Shown: positions 1-5,389 of the stretch, piece after piece
Position numbering within the stretch: position 1 is the first letter of the stretch
How the letters are laid out: every line of letters begins with the position of its first letter
NCBI GenBank assembly: GCA_028683635.1
Contig: JAQUHL010000152.1
Coordinates: 1-5,389, forward strand
Direction: 5' to 3'
From: Candidatus Cloacimonadota bacterium
GTDB taxonomy: Bacteria; Cloacimonadota; Cloacimonadia; Cloacimonadales; Cloacimonadaceae
Length of the DNA stretch: 5,389 nucleotides
Translations under genes and position numbers: made by a program
Notes under the pieces: generated by a model
What the model was told of the DNA's origin: nothing
The model's database searches: none
What the model saw: the letters and a program-made list of their open reading frames with translations, nothing else

Positions 1-54
1 CAACCCGATTTATCGAAACACAGACTTCCAAATATGCTGGTTGTGAGGTTTTTT

Positions 55-120
55 ATAATCTATTCCAGCCCACCACTCTTAAAGGGGTAGGGCTTCGTCC
101 TACAACCCATTAATCAATGG
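55..120. repeat. Intergenic repeat, copy 1, with 7-bp hairpin
   Basis: Starts ATAATCTATT, then the identical 12-base block CCAGCCCACCAC at 65-76, then a hairpin. GTAGGGC at 87-93 pairs with GTCCTAC at 97-103 around loop TTC, with one G-U pair. A CCCATT tail follows. The stem differs from copy 2 by compensating changes. Positions 1-54 to its left hold nothing I can identify. Short frames open to the left edge end at 90 and 113 and run into the repeat, so I do not call a gene there. Confidence 0.65.
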
Positions 121-137
121 TCTTATATCGTGTTTAG

Positions 138-224
138 TTTGAAATGACATAATCCATGCCCAGCCCACCACCCAATATTGTATGGGGCTCCGCCCCATGC
201 CCCGTTTGATTATGTTGTTTCAAA
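138..224. repeat. 87-bp palindromic unit enclosing the second intergenic repeat
   Basis: The arms at 138-154 (TTTGAAATGACATAATC) and 208-224 (GATTATGTTGTTTCAAA) are inverted copies matching at 15 of 17 positions. As plus-strand RNA, the two differences are G-U pairs, so all 17 positions can pair. On the minus strand they would be C-A mismatches. The unit encloses the hairpin at 180-200. It lies 22 bp past the stop of the asparagine-synthetase-like gene. It may be a mobile palindromic element or a structured 3' region; no transposase is nearby. Confidence 0.55.
149..215. repeat. Intergenic repeat, copy 2, with 7-bp hairpin
   Basis: Starts ATAATCCATG, then the block CCAGCCCACCAC at 160-171, then a hairpin. 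ATGGGGC at 182-188 pairs perfectly with GCCCCAT at 192-198 around loop TCC, extendable to 180/200 through a G-U pair. A CCCGTT tail follows. It is in the same orientation as copy 1, about 95 bp away. No T-run follows on the minus strand, so it is at best a weak terminator for the gene that ends at 246. Confidence 0.65.
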
Positions 225-245
225 GTGGAAACTGTATTATTGAAG

Positions 246-2057
246 TTATGACCAGAGTTGGTCCGAATGGGGATTGGAGTCCTGTCCGCTGGAGAGGATT
301 GAAAGGGTGGTAAACAGGAGGTTTAGCTGGAGGCGGGAGAGTTTACGGAGGTTTTCTTCTTTCCAGAGGGGGTGTCCGGTATTGAGGTATGTGGAGATGG
401 ATTGATTTTCCAGAAGGTTCAGGGATGATGAGATGATCCAATTCTGGGAGGTGAAACGGATGTTTTGGTTGTGAGTTCTGGTTCGCCACTTGCGGATTGC
501 GGAGCTTTTACGGAGCAGACTGATGGCCGTCTGGATGAGCGAATATCCGATTTGATCAGGACGCAGCATATTATTGGCATTGGGTACGTTGGCAATTGCT
601 GGAGATAGATATTCAAGAAAGAGGCGATAGAGCTTCAGATTCTTTTTCCAGGAATCGGGAACGGAAAGCGCAGCCCGGTAAAAATCATAATCATAGAATG
701 GTGTCTCTGAAGGCAGATAAATCCGATTGCGGTCTTCTCCCTCAAAGAGCCAGCGTCCACCCCGTTCAGCAAGCAGGAAATATTTATATCGCTGAGCATA
801 ACTATCCGCAGGGTAAGTAGCTGCAAGATCGAGGAGGTAGGCATCCACATCCGAGCGTTTGAGAGCAAACAGCCCGCAGATCATATACACCGGAAACTGA
901 GCATTATGAGCATAAAGATAGTCCAGATAAGCAGAGTCATTTTTGATCTGCGCTTCCGGAAGAAGGCAGGGCATAAGTTTATCTCCTCCGTCGCCGGTAA
1001 GTAACATGGTGCTTTGGGGATAAAACTCAAGAAGCTGCACCATGAAATCCAGGAGAAAGGACACTCCCAGATAGTTTATCCCCTGCTTAAGCTCGAACAT
1101 CCGGGAGAAGGATAGGGGAGTTTCCTGGCTCAGGGTAAGCAGTTGATGATTTGCTTTGAGGGCTTTGGCAAGTAAGAGTGAGATGCGGACGTCCAGAGCG
1201 GCGGTATTTTCTGCATCCTGATAGGTGACGGCTTCGTATTTGATTTTTCCGTTATTCAGCGCTGCTCCCAGAGCCCTGGAATCCAAGCCACCACTCAGGG
1301 CAAGGATGGGCTTTTGGTCTTTGGTAAGAAGTGAAGTCGCTTCTTCAAAAAGCTGTACAAGCTCCTTACAGCGCGGTTTGATCCCTCCGCTGGTGTCCGG
1401 TTTGGGAAAGCGCAGGAGGCTATCCTCCGAGAGGATAAGCTTTCCCTCTGGGGCTACAAACAAACCTATGCTTCCGGGTTTGAGAGTATCAAGAGCAGGA
1501 TAGAAGGTTCCCCGGCCCGGAACGTAGCCAAAGATGGTATTGAGAGCAAGATAGAGTTTATCCGGTGTCCAGGAGGCAGACATCAGCTTGCAGAAGCCGA
1601 TATCCCTGCCCAGAACCATTCGTCCTGCTTCGCAGTAAAGATACACCGGCAGCCTTGTCAGGGCATCGCAGGCAAAGAGGACAAGGCCACTATCCCGGTT
1701 CAGAGCCAAAAGGAAAAAGCTGTGTCGCTTGAGAGAAAAGGTCTGGTTCCAGAGCTTTCTAAGCTCAGGGCTGCCAAGCTTGGGAGCCTGCACCTGGCTC
1801 AAAAGGTGCGCAAGGCAGGGCTCATCCAGAAAATCAGTGCTGCTTTCGAGGATCAGATCCCAGGTGTCTATGCGCCTTCTTATCAGCTTTGTATGGATTG
1901 AGCTTTGGATGAAAAGGCAGGAGGAGGAAAGGGGTGAGGAAAGATCAAGGGAAAGATGGGGAAAGAGCTGGGCTCTGCGAGCCAGGAAGGCAGAGAGTCC
2001 GGCATCAGAGCTCTGATCCCAGGCTTCACTGAAAATTGCTAAGGATACGTGTGACAT
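246..2057 (-). CDS. Asparagine synthetase-like ATP-dependent ligase lacking the glutaminase cysteine
   Basis: A 603-residue member of the asparagine synthase (AsnB-type) superfamily, predicted cytoplasmic. Such enzymes activate a carboxylate by adenylation and transfer it to nitrogen. The synthetase half starts near residue 225. Its PP-loop is LALSGGLDSRALG (S255-S260), and LLTGDGGDKLM at 352-362 matches the family SGEGADELF segment. Near 451-480, TPFYDYDFY then KLYRLF resemble the PFLD and K-x2-LR elements, with K475 a possible catalytic lysine. The N-terminal ~215 residues keep class II amidotransferase features (FFLLALNRDSG, YPALDTLKPGS) but begin MSHVS rather than MCGI. The Cys2 nucleophile is missing, so glutamine hydrolysis is unlikely and ammonia or another amine may be used. 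A weak AAAGGGA lies 6 bases before the ATG, and an in-frame TAG two codons upstream limits the start. True asparagine synthetase, a cell-surface glycan modifier or a peptide-cyclising relative are all possible; the substrate is unknown. Confidence 0.85.
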   Translation of the reverse strand: MSHVSLAIFSEAWDQSSDAGLSAFLARRAQLFPHLSLDLSSPLSSSCLFIQSSIHTKLIRRRIDTWDLILESSTDFLDEPCLAHLLSQVQAPKLGSPELRKLWNQTFSLKRHSFFLLALNRDSGLVLFACDALTRLPVYLYCEAGRMVLGRDIGFCKLMSASWTPDKLYLALNTIFGYVPGRGTFYPALDTLKPGSIGLFVAPEGKLILSEDSLLRFPKPDTSGGIKPRCKELVQLFEEATSLLTKDQKPILALSGGLDSRALGAALNNGKIKYEAVTYQDAENTAALDVRISLLLAKALKANHQLLTLSQETPLSFSRMFELKQGINYLGVSFLLDFMVQLLEFYPQSTMLLTGDGGDKLMPCLLPEAQIKNDSAYLDYLYAHNAQFPVYMICGLFALKRSDVDAYLLDLAATYPADSYAQRYKYFLLAERGGRWLFEGEDRNRIYLPSETPFYDYDFYRAALSVPDSWKKNLKLYRLFLEYLSPAIANVPNANNMLRPDQIGYSLIQTAISLLRKSSAIRKWRTRTHNQNIRFTSQNWIISSSLNLLENQSISTYLNTGHPLWKEENLRKLSRLQLNLLFTTLSILSSGQDSNPHSDQLWS

Positions 2058-2117
2058 CAGCTATCCCTTTGGAAACTTAAGAGGCATCCACTTATAAACT
2101 GATCTTTGACTGCCAGA

Positions 2118-2169
2118 TCCTGGCCTGTTACAACGAGAAAACTCAGCAAGGATAGCGGAGAGGCCAGGA
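2118..2169. repeat. Spaced inverted repeat in the gap before the asparagine-synthetase-like gene
   Basis: TCCTGGCCT at 2118-2126 and AGGCCAGGA at 2161-2169 are a perfect 9-bp inverted repeat with 34 bases between them. They lie in the 131-bp gap between the response regulator and the next gene. A smaller hairpin, GAAC...GTTC, overlaps the right arm at 2168-2181. Neither is followed by a T-run on the minus strand, so an intrinsic terminator is not supported. The repeat could fold in a leader RNA or be an operator-like site. I found no convincing -35/-10 pair in this gap. Confidence 0.4.
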
Positions 2170-2188
2170 ACCTCGAAGTTCTCAGCGC

Positions 2189-2818
2189 TTACTTTTTGTT
2201 CTTGAGTTCGTCCAATTGTGGTTTGATATGTTTTTGGTAGCAATCCGGGCAGATGCTATGGCTGAACAAGGTATCGGTATGCTCGGAAATATAGACTTCG
2301 ACCTCTTCCCAATAGTCTTTGTCGGAGCGGATTTTTTTGCAATATGAGCAGATGGGCAGGAGCTTATTCAGCGAGCTGATCGTCTCGTTTGCAGCGATGA
2401 TATCCTTACGCTGTTTCTCGATCCTGAGGGCAGATTGCACCCGCATCAGAAGTTCCACGGAGGCAAAGGGTTTGGAGATATAATCCATGGCTCCCAGCTC
2501 AAAGCTCCTGCGCAGGGGTTCCAATTCTTCTTCCAGGGGGGCAGCAGTGATCATAATGACGGGGATATGTTTTAGCTGATCATCACCTTTGAGGATTTCG
2601 AGAATCTTGTAGCCGCTCATCCCGGGCATCATGATATCGAGCAGAATCAGATCGGGAATGGTGTGTGCCAGCTCTGCCAGCATGGCTTCCCCGGAATAAA
2701 AGAGCTTGATTGTGAGGAATCCGCTTTGGAGCAGGATGGTATTGAGCAGTTTGAGATTGACGGAATCGTCGTCGACAGCGAAGATAGTCATTTGCTGGAG
2801 GGTGGAATCAAAGGCCAT
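2189..2818 (-). CDS. Response regulator with C-terminal four-cysteine (CxxC...CxxC) module
   Basis: A cytoplasmic two-component receiver protein of 209 residues. The receiver domain covers about 10-130. It has the acidic cluster D16-D17-D18 (AVDDDS), phospho-acceptor Asp61 in LLDIMMPGMSGY, switch Thr91 in MITAAP, and conserved Lys116 in ISKPF, so it should be phosphorylatable. A helical, probably coiled-coil linker follows at about 131-153. The C-terminus carries LPICSYCKKIRSDKDYW and SHSICPDC. C157, C160, C190 and C193 (with H187 nearby) look like a zinc- or other metal-binding site. I know similar tails (ICS-CKKIR-D...YW...FSH-ICP-C) on many receiver and PAS-containing signalling proteins, but I know of no firm function. 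There is no DNA-binding or enzymatic output domain, so it may act by protein contacts. No histidine kinase is in the window. The ATG touches the protease stop, which suggests a shared transcript and possibly a link to envelope stress (inference). Confidence 0.92.
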   Translation of the reverse strand: MAFDSTLQQMTIFAVDDDSVNLKLLNTILLQSGFLTIKLFYSGEAMLAELAHTIPDLILLDIMMPGMSGYKILEILKGDDQLKHIPVIMITAAPLEEELEPLRRSFELGAMDYISKPFASVELLMRVQSALRIEKQRKDIIAANETISSLNKLLPICSYCKKIRSDKDYWEEVEVYISEHTDTLFSHSICPDCYQKHIKPQLDELKNKK

Positions 2819-4420
2819 TTAATCCTCCTTTCTAAGGGTTGCTGCGTGGCTGAACATCTCTTCCATGGTGTTGAATTTATCAAAAAGGGCTATAGCTTCC
2901 TTGAGCTGTCTGTCCTGGCTGATGGAGTTTTTATAAGCCTCCTGCTCGCCAAAGACTTTGCCGATTACTTCGCTGCGGATCGAGGTGCGGATGAAGGTGG
3001 CAGCACTATCGACATCGACTTGATTAAACTCTATTTTCTTATCCCGGGCGTACTCCAGAAATTCATTGAACAGCCTGTCCGAGACGTAGAAATCTTTGGT
3101 GGCCTGATGATCATTTTTAACCAGGTAATCCACGGCAAAATCGAAGAACAGGTTGTTGCGGCGAAGTTCGACCCCGAAGGTGGTGAGGAAATCTGATTCA
3201 GCTTCGATATCAGGGGTAATGCCGCCTCCACCATAGACCTTACGGTTGTTTACGGTGTAATAGACTTCCTTGTGATTGTTTTCCTTCTCGGTATCGAGCT
3301 CTTCCTTGCTCACTTCCTCACCTTTCAAAAGCTTATCCGTGAGGGTTTTATGGATGCATCTGCCAGATTTGATATAGTAATATGAGGTGGTTACTTTGAT
3401 CCCGTATCCGTAGCTGAGGGGATACAATTGCTGCACGGATCCTTTACCGAAAGTCGTCTTCCCCATCACCAACCCCTTATCCCAATCCTGCAGGGAACCG
3501 GCAAAGATTTCGGATGCGCTTGCCGAGGCTTCGTTTACAAGCACCACGATCGGATAGTTCCTTTCCTTGATACTGAAGCGGGTATAATATTGGCGGTTGG
3601 TGTTGTTCATTCTGCCTTTGGTTTCCACCACGAGTTTTCCATCTCCGATGAATTCGTTGACGGTATCGATCGCTTGGTCGAGGAGCCCGCCGGGATTCCA
3701 TCTGAGATCGATGATAAGCCCTTTGATACCTTCCTCTTCCACCTTGCCAAGGGCTTCTCTCAGTTCCCGGGATGTGTTTTCGTTGAACTGGGATATTCTG
3801 ATATATCCCACCCGGTTATCCAGAACAAAGCTATAGGGAACACTGCGAATTTTGATGGCTTCCCGGATGATCAGGAAATCAAGGGGATTGGCAACTCCGG
3901 GGCGGCTGATGGTGATCGTAACCTTGGTGCCGATTTCACCCCGCATTCTTTTGATGGCTTCATCGGTACTCATGCCGACAATGCTTTCACCATCCACCTT
4001 GACAATCTTATCCCCGGCAGTGATGCCCATCCTGAAAGCAGGAGTGCCTTCGATGGGAGAAATGACGGTGATATAATCACCTTTTTTATCGATCTGGATA
4101 CCCAGACCACCAAATTCTCCGCGGGTGCTGGTGGTGAAATCCGAAAATTCATCCGGTGTGAAATAATTCGTGTGTGGATCAACGGAATCGAGCATGCCCT
4201 TGATGGCAGCCTCGATCAGTTCACTATCCGATAAATCTGTTACATAGCTTTGTTTAAGACGCATCAGGACTTCGTTGAAAAGCTTGAGCTGCGAATATAT
4301 GTCAGAATTGTTGGTGCGAGTTTGAGCATAGGCTCCGGTGGCAATGAACAACAGGGTTCCGGATAGAATCCAAATGCTGAGAATCGTTAGCAGGGCAAGC
4401 TTTTGCTTGGGTCTGGACAT
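2819..4420 (-). CDS. ctpA: Carboxy-terminal processing protease, S41 family (CtpA/Prc-like)
   Basis: A serine protease that trims or degrades envelope proteins from their C-termini, most likely in the periplasm. Residues 7-29 form a hydrophobic export segment after a basic start, with a signal-peptidase-type AYA-Q junction at 30-33. A PDZ domain spans roughly 102-185 (GGLGIQI to ISRPG) and the S41 catalytic core roughly 190-405. The NEASASASEIF motif places the catalytic serine at S301. Lys326 in TFGKGSVQ lies 25 residues later, the spacing seen in E. coli Prc, and Gln330 completes the usual triad. A charged insert at about 357-396 separates SGRC from GGGGITPDI, as in long Bacteroidota-type homologues. 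It is followed by a helical, charged C-terminal extension to residue 533. The start is supported by AGGAG 6 bases upstream. The gene begins 1 bp after tmk and its stop abuts the next ATG. The substrate cannot be read from the sequence. Confidence 0.95.
   Translation of the reverse strand: MSRPKQKLALLTILSIWILSGTLLFIATGAYAQTRTNNSDIYSQLKLFNEVLMRLKQSYVTDLSDSELIEAAIKGMLDSVDPHTNYFTPDEFSDFTTSTRGEFGGLGIQIDKKGDYITVISPIEGTPAFRMGITAGDKIVKVDGESIVGMSTDEAIKRMRGEIGTKVTITISRPGVANPLDFLIIREAIKIRSVPYSFVLDNRVGYIRISQFNENTSRELREALGKVEEEGIKGLIIDLRWNPGGLLDQAIDTVNEFIGDGKLVVETKGRMNNTNRQYYTRFSIKERNYPIVVLVNEASASASEIFAGSLQDWDKGLVMGKTTFGKGSVQQLYPLSYGYGIKVTTSYYYIKSGRCIHKTLTDKLLKGEEVSKEELDTEKENNHKEVYYTVNNRKVYGGGGITPDIEAESDFLTTFGVELRRNNLFFDFAVDYLVKNDHQATKDFYVSDRLFNEFLEYARDKKIEFNQVDVDSAATFIRTSIRSEVIGKVFGEQEAYKNSISQDRQLKEAIALFDKFNTMEEMFSHAATLRKED
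2824..2830 (-). promoter_or_regulatory. Ribosome binding site of the response regulator, inside ctp
   Basis: The minus strand reads AAGGAGG followed by 5 bases and ATG. The site lies within the last sense codons of the protease gene (AAG GAG GAT TAA). It is a near-ideal Shine-Dalgarno sequence. It favours the first Met over the alternative Met10 and indicates coupled translation from the protease stop. Confidence 0.85.
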
Positions 4421-4421
4421 G

Positions 4422-5072
4422 TTAAACTCCTATCAATGCAAATACGGAATTTTTGATGATTTCGTGTATTTGTTGCGGGCTTTTTTGCCCATCGATAACA
4501 AGATATCTATGTGGCTGTTTTTTGGCAATAGATAAATATTGGGAGCGCACTTTGCGGTGGAACCTGATGGATTCCAGTTCCAAGCGATCGAGGGTACGGT
4601 TTTGAATTCGTTTCAGCCCTTCTTCCACAGGCAGGTCGATCAGGATGGTCAGATCCGGAGTAGTGTGGAAGGTGGCAAACTTCGCCAGGGTGGATATGAA
4701 CCTCTGGTTCAGGTTTCTGGCAGCTCCCTGATAGGCAATGGTGGAATCGTTGTAACGATCGCTGATCACGATCTTTGCCTGGTTTAGGGCAGGCAGGATC
4801 CATTGACCAGTATGCTGGGAGCGGCTTGCCATATAGAGCAAAAGCTCGGTTTCGGGGAGCATTTCAGGAGTCTGGGGATTTAGCAGGATTGACCGGATGG
4901 CTTCGGAGATGGGGGGGCCTCCCGGCTCGCGGGTAAGAAAACAGGTTTTGCCCGCTTCCTCCAGAGCTTTTGCCAATAGTTTGACCTGGGTGCTTTTACC
5001 GCTTCCTTCCGTTCCCTCGAAGGTGATGAAGTATCCTGGATAGTCCCTTGTCGTGGTCTCTTGCGTTCTCAT
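4422..5072 (-). CDS. tmk: Thymidylate kinase (dTMP kinase)
   Basis: Phosphorylates dTMP to dTDP with ATP in the cytoplasm, an essential step in dTTP supply. The 216-residue protein is about the usual family length and carries all expected motifs. The P-loop is GTEGSGKST at residues 20-28. TREPGG at 47-52 contacts the dTMP phosphate. DRYNDST starts at 105, and a lid segment RTLDRLE lies near 159-165, followed by the usual F-x3-VR-x2-Y pattern. The P-loop has no basic residue while the lid has arginines, as in bacterial-type enzymes. The protein begins about 12 residues before the usual family start (which is close to YFITFEG), and no other start codon lies between. No strong Shine-Dalgarno site precedes this ATG; only a weak GAAGT is adjacent. 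PGG is followed by PP, where many homologues have TP or TA. It lies 58 bp after nadB and 1 bp before ctp, so the three are probably co-transcribed. Confidence 0.95.
   Translation of the reverse strand: MRTQETTTRDYPGYFITFEGTEGSGKSTQVKLLAKALEEAGKTCFLTREPGGPPISEAIRSILLNPQTPEMLPETELLLYMASRSQHTGQWILPALNQAKIVISDRYNDSTIAYQGAARNLNQRFISTLAKFATFHTTPDLTILIDLPVEEGLKRIQNRTLDRLELESIRFHRKVRSQYLSIAKKQPHRYLVIDGQKSPQQIHEIIKNSVFALIGV
4427..4431 (-). promoter_or_regulatory. Ribosome binding site of the ctp gene, inside tmk
   Basis: On the minus strand, AGGAG sits 6 bases before the protease ATG. It overlaps the last codons of tmk (reading ATA GGA GTT TAA C ATG). This fixes the protease start and implies translational coupling to tmk. 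Confidence 0.75.
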
Positions 5073-5086
5073 ACTTCAGTATATAC

Positions 5087-5102
5087 TTACCTGGGGAGGT
5101 AA
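5087..5102. repeat. Small inverted repeat in the tmk leader
   Basis: TTACCT and AGGTAA form a perfect 6-bp inverted repeat around a four-base GGGG (CCCC on the other strand). It lies in the 58-bp gap between nadB and tmk, 15 to 30 bases upstream of the tmk ATG. No T-run follows it in the direction of transcription, so it is not a convincing terminator. It could be a weak leader hairpin or a regulator site. With arms this short, chance is also plausible. Confidence 0.35.
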
Positions 5103-5130
5103 ATCCTGCACAATAGTAAGGCAAGGATGA

Positions 5131-5389
5131 TTAGATAATGGTGTCTTTGCGGTAGTTCTCATCATCACGCTCGGGATAATCTATCAGGTAGTGAGCACCC
5201 CGGCTTTCTTTACGGCTGAGGGCGGATCTGATCACCGCAATGGAGATAATCGCCATGTTTCTGGTTTCCACCACTTCAGGGCGCACTGCATTGTGCTGAT
5301 AGAAGTTATTTACTTCATTGTAGATATTTTCCAGGCGGGAAAGGGCATATTTCAAAAGCCTGCGGGAGCGACGGATCCCCACATAACCT
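5131..5389 (-). CDS. nadB: L-aspartate oxidase, C-terminal fragment (5' end outside window)
   Basis: NadB is an FAD flavoprotein that oxidises L-aspartate to iminoaspartate, the first step of de novo NAD synthesis, usually in the cytoplasm with quinolinate synthase NadA. Only the last 85 residues are visible. They form the C-terminal helical domain of the succinate dehydrogenase/fumarate reductase/NadB flavoprotein family. Visible landmarks are GYVGIRRSRRLL at the start of the fragment, VETRNM in the middle, and RKESRGAHYLIDYPERDD near the end. YVGI-R-S and the stop soon after KDTII favour NadB. SdhA and FrdA share ESRGAH and RDDEN but normally run tens of residues further. The frame stays open to the window edge, and the GTG at 5382 encodes the internal Val of YVGI, so it is not the start. 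The stop is TAA at 5131-5133. The main alternative is a fumarate reductase-type flavoprotein subunit. Confidence 0.82.
   Translation of the reverse strand, partial: GYVGIRRSRRLLKYALSRLENIYNEVNNFYQHNAVRPEVVETRNMAIISIAVIRSALSRKESRGAHYLIDYPERDDENYRKDTII

Noticed and set aside
1..113. Plus-strand frames open to the left window edge (to the TAG at 88-90 and the TAA at 111-113)
   Set aside because: They are short, end inside the repeat copy and resemble no protein family I know. Frames this short arise by chance.
180..200. Hairpin as an intrinsic terminator of the asparagine-synthetase-like gene
   Set aside because: The stem is strong, but on the minus strand it is followed by ACAATATTGG rather than a T-run, and a similar hairpin recurs 95 bp away. 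A repeat is the better reading.
1..245. CRISPR-like array in the repeat region
   Set aside because: There are only two diverged copies about 95 bp apart with unequal internal conservation and no short regular spacers.
2663..3196. Plus-strand open frame spanning the protease/response-regulator junction
   Set aside because: It lies opposite two genes with clear catalytic and receiver motifs, its product is not recognisable, and it is explained as an antisense shadow.
3428..4234. Long plus-strand open frame (268 codons) opposite the protease gene
   Set aside because: It is antisense to a well-supported S41 protease whose motifs are intact. The translation resembles no family I know, and open frames opposite coding sequence are common.
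5131..5382. Small complete gene starting at GTG 5382
   Set aside because: The frame continues upstream through GGT TAT, giving GYVGIRRS, the conserved internal segment of L-aspartate oxidase. The gene is therefore cut by the window edge rather than starting there.

Overview
The window is a compact bacterial locus. All five genes it supports lie on the minus strand and read from right to left. The protein families point to a Gram-negative anaerobe or facultative anaerobe of the FCB-like groups (Bacteroidota, Cloacimonadota and relatives). The best clue is the S41 protease, which has the long Bacteroidota-style form with SGRC and a GGGGITPDI segment. This placement is an inference; a Cloacimonadota-type genome is my best guess, with low confidence.

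Layout in transcription order. (1) The 3' end of an L-aspartate oxidase gene (nadB), cut by the right window edge. (2) After 58 bp, tmk (thymidylate kinase). (3) After 1 bp, a secreted or periplasmic C-terminal processing protease (CtpA/Prc, family S41) with an intact Ser-Lys dyad. (4) With no gap at all (TAA directly followed by ATG), a single-receiver response regulator. It carries a four-cysteine CxxC...CxxC module at its C-terminus instead of a DNA-binding domain. (5) After a 131-bp gap holding an inverted repeat, an asparagine-synthetase-like ATP-dependent ligase. It keeps the SGGxDS PP-loop but has no N-terminal catalytic cysteine.

The last 245 bp (positions 1-245) contain no convincing gene. 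They hold two copies of an intergenic repeat about 95 bp apart. Each has a conserved 12-base block followed by a 7-bp hairpin with a three-base loop. The two hairpins differ by paired, compensating base changes.

Together, tmk, ctp and the response regulator look like one translationally coupled transcription unit of housekeeping and envelope-quality genes. nadB may be its upstream member. The asparagine-synthetase-like gene may be co-transcribed or separately expressed. I see no CRISPR array, tRNA, rRNA, transposase or known riboswitch. Nothing here clearly amounts to a new multi-gene system. The items most worth a second look are the cysteine-less synthetase, the metal-binding-type response regulator coupled to a protease, and the covarying intergenic hairpins.
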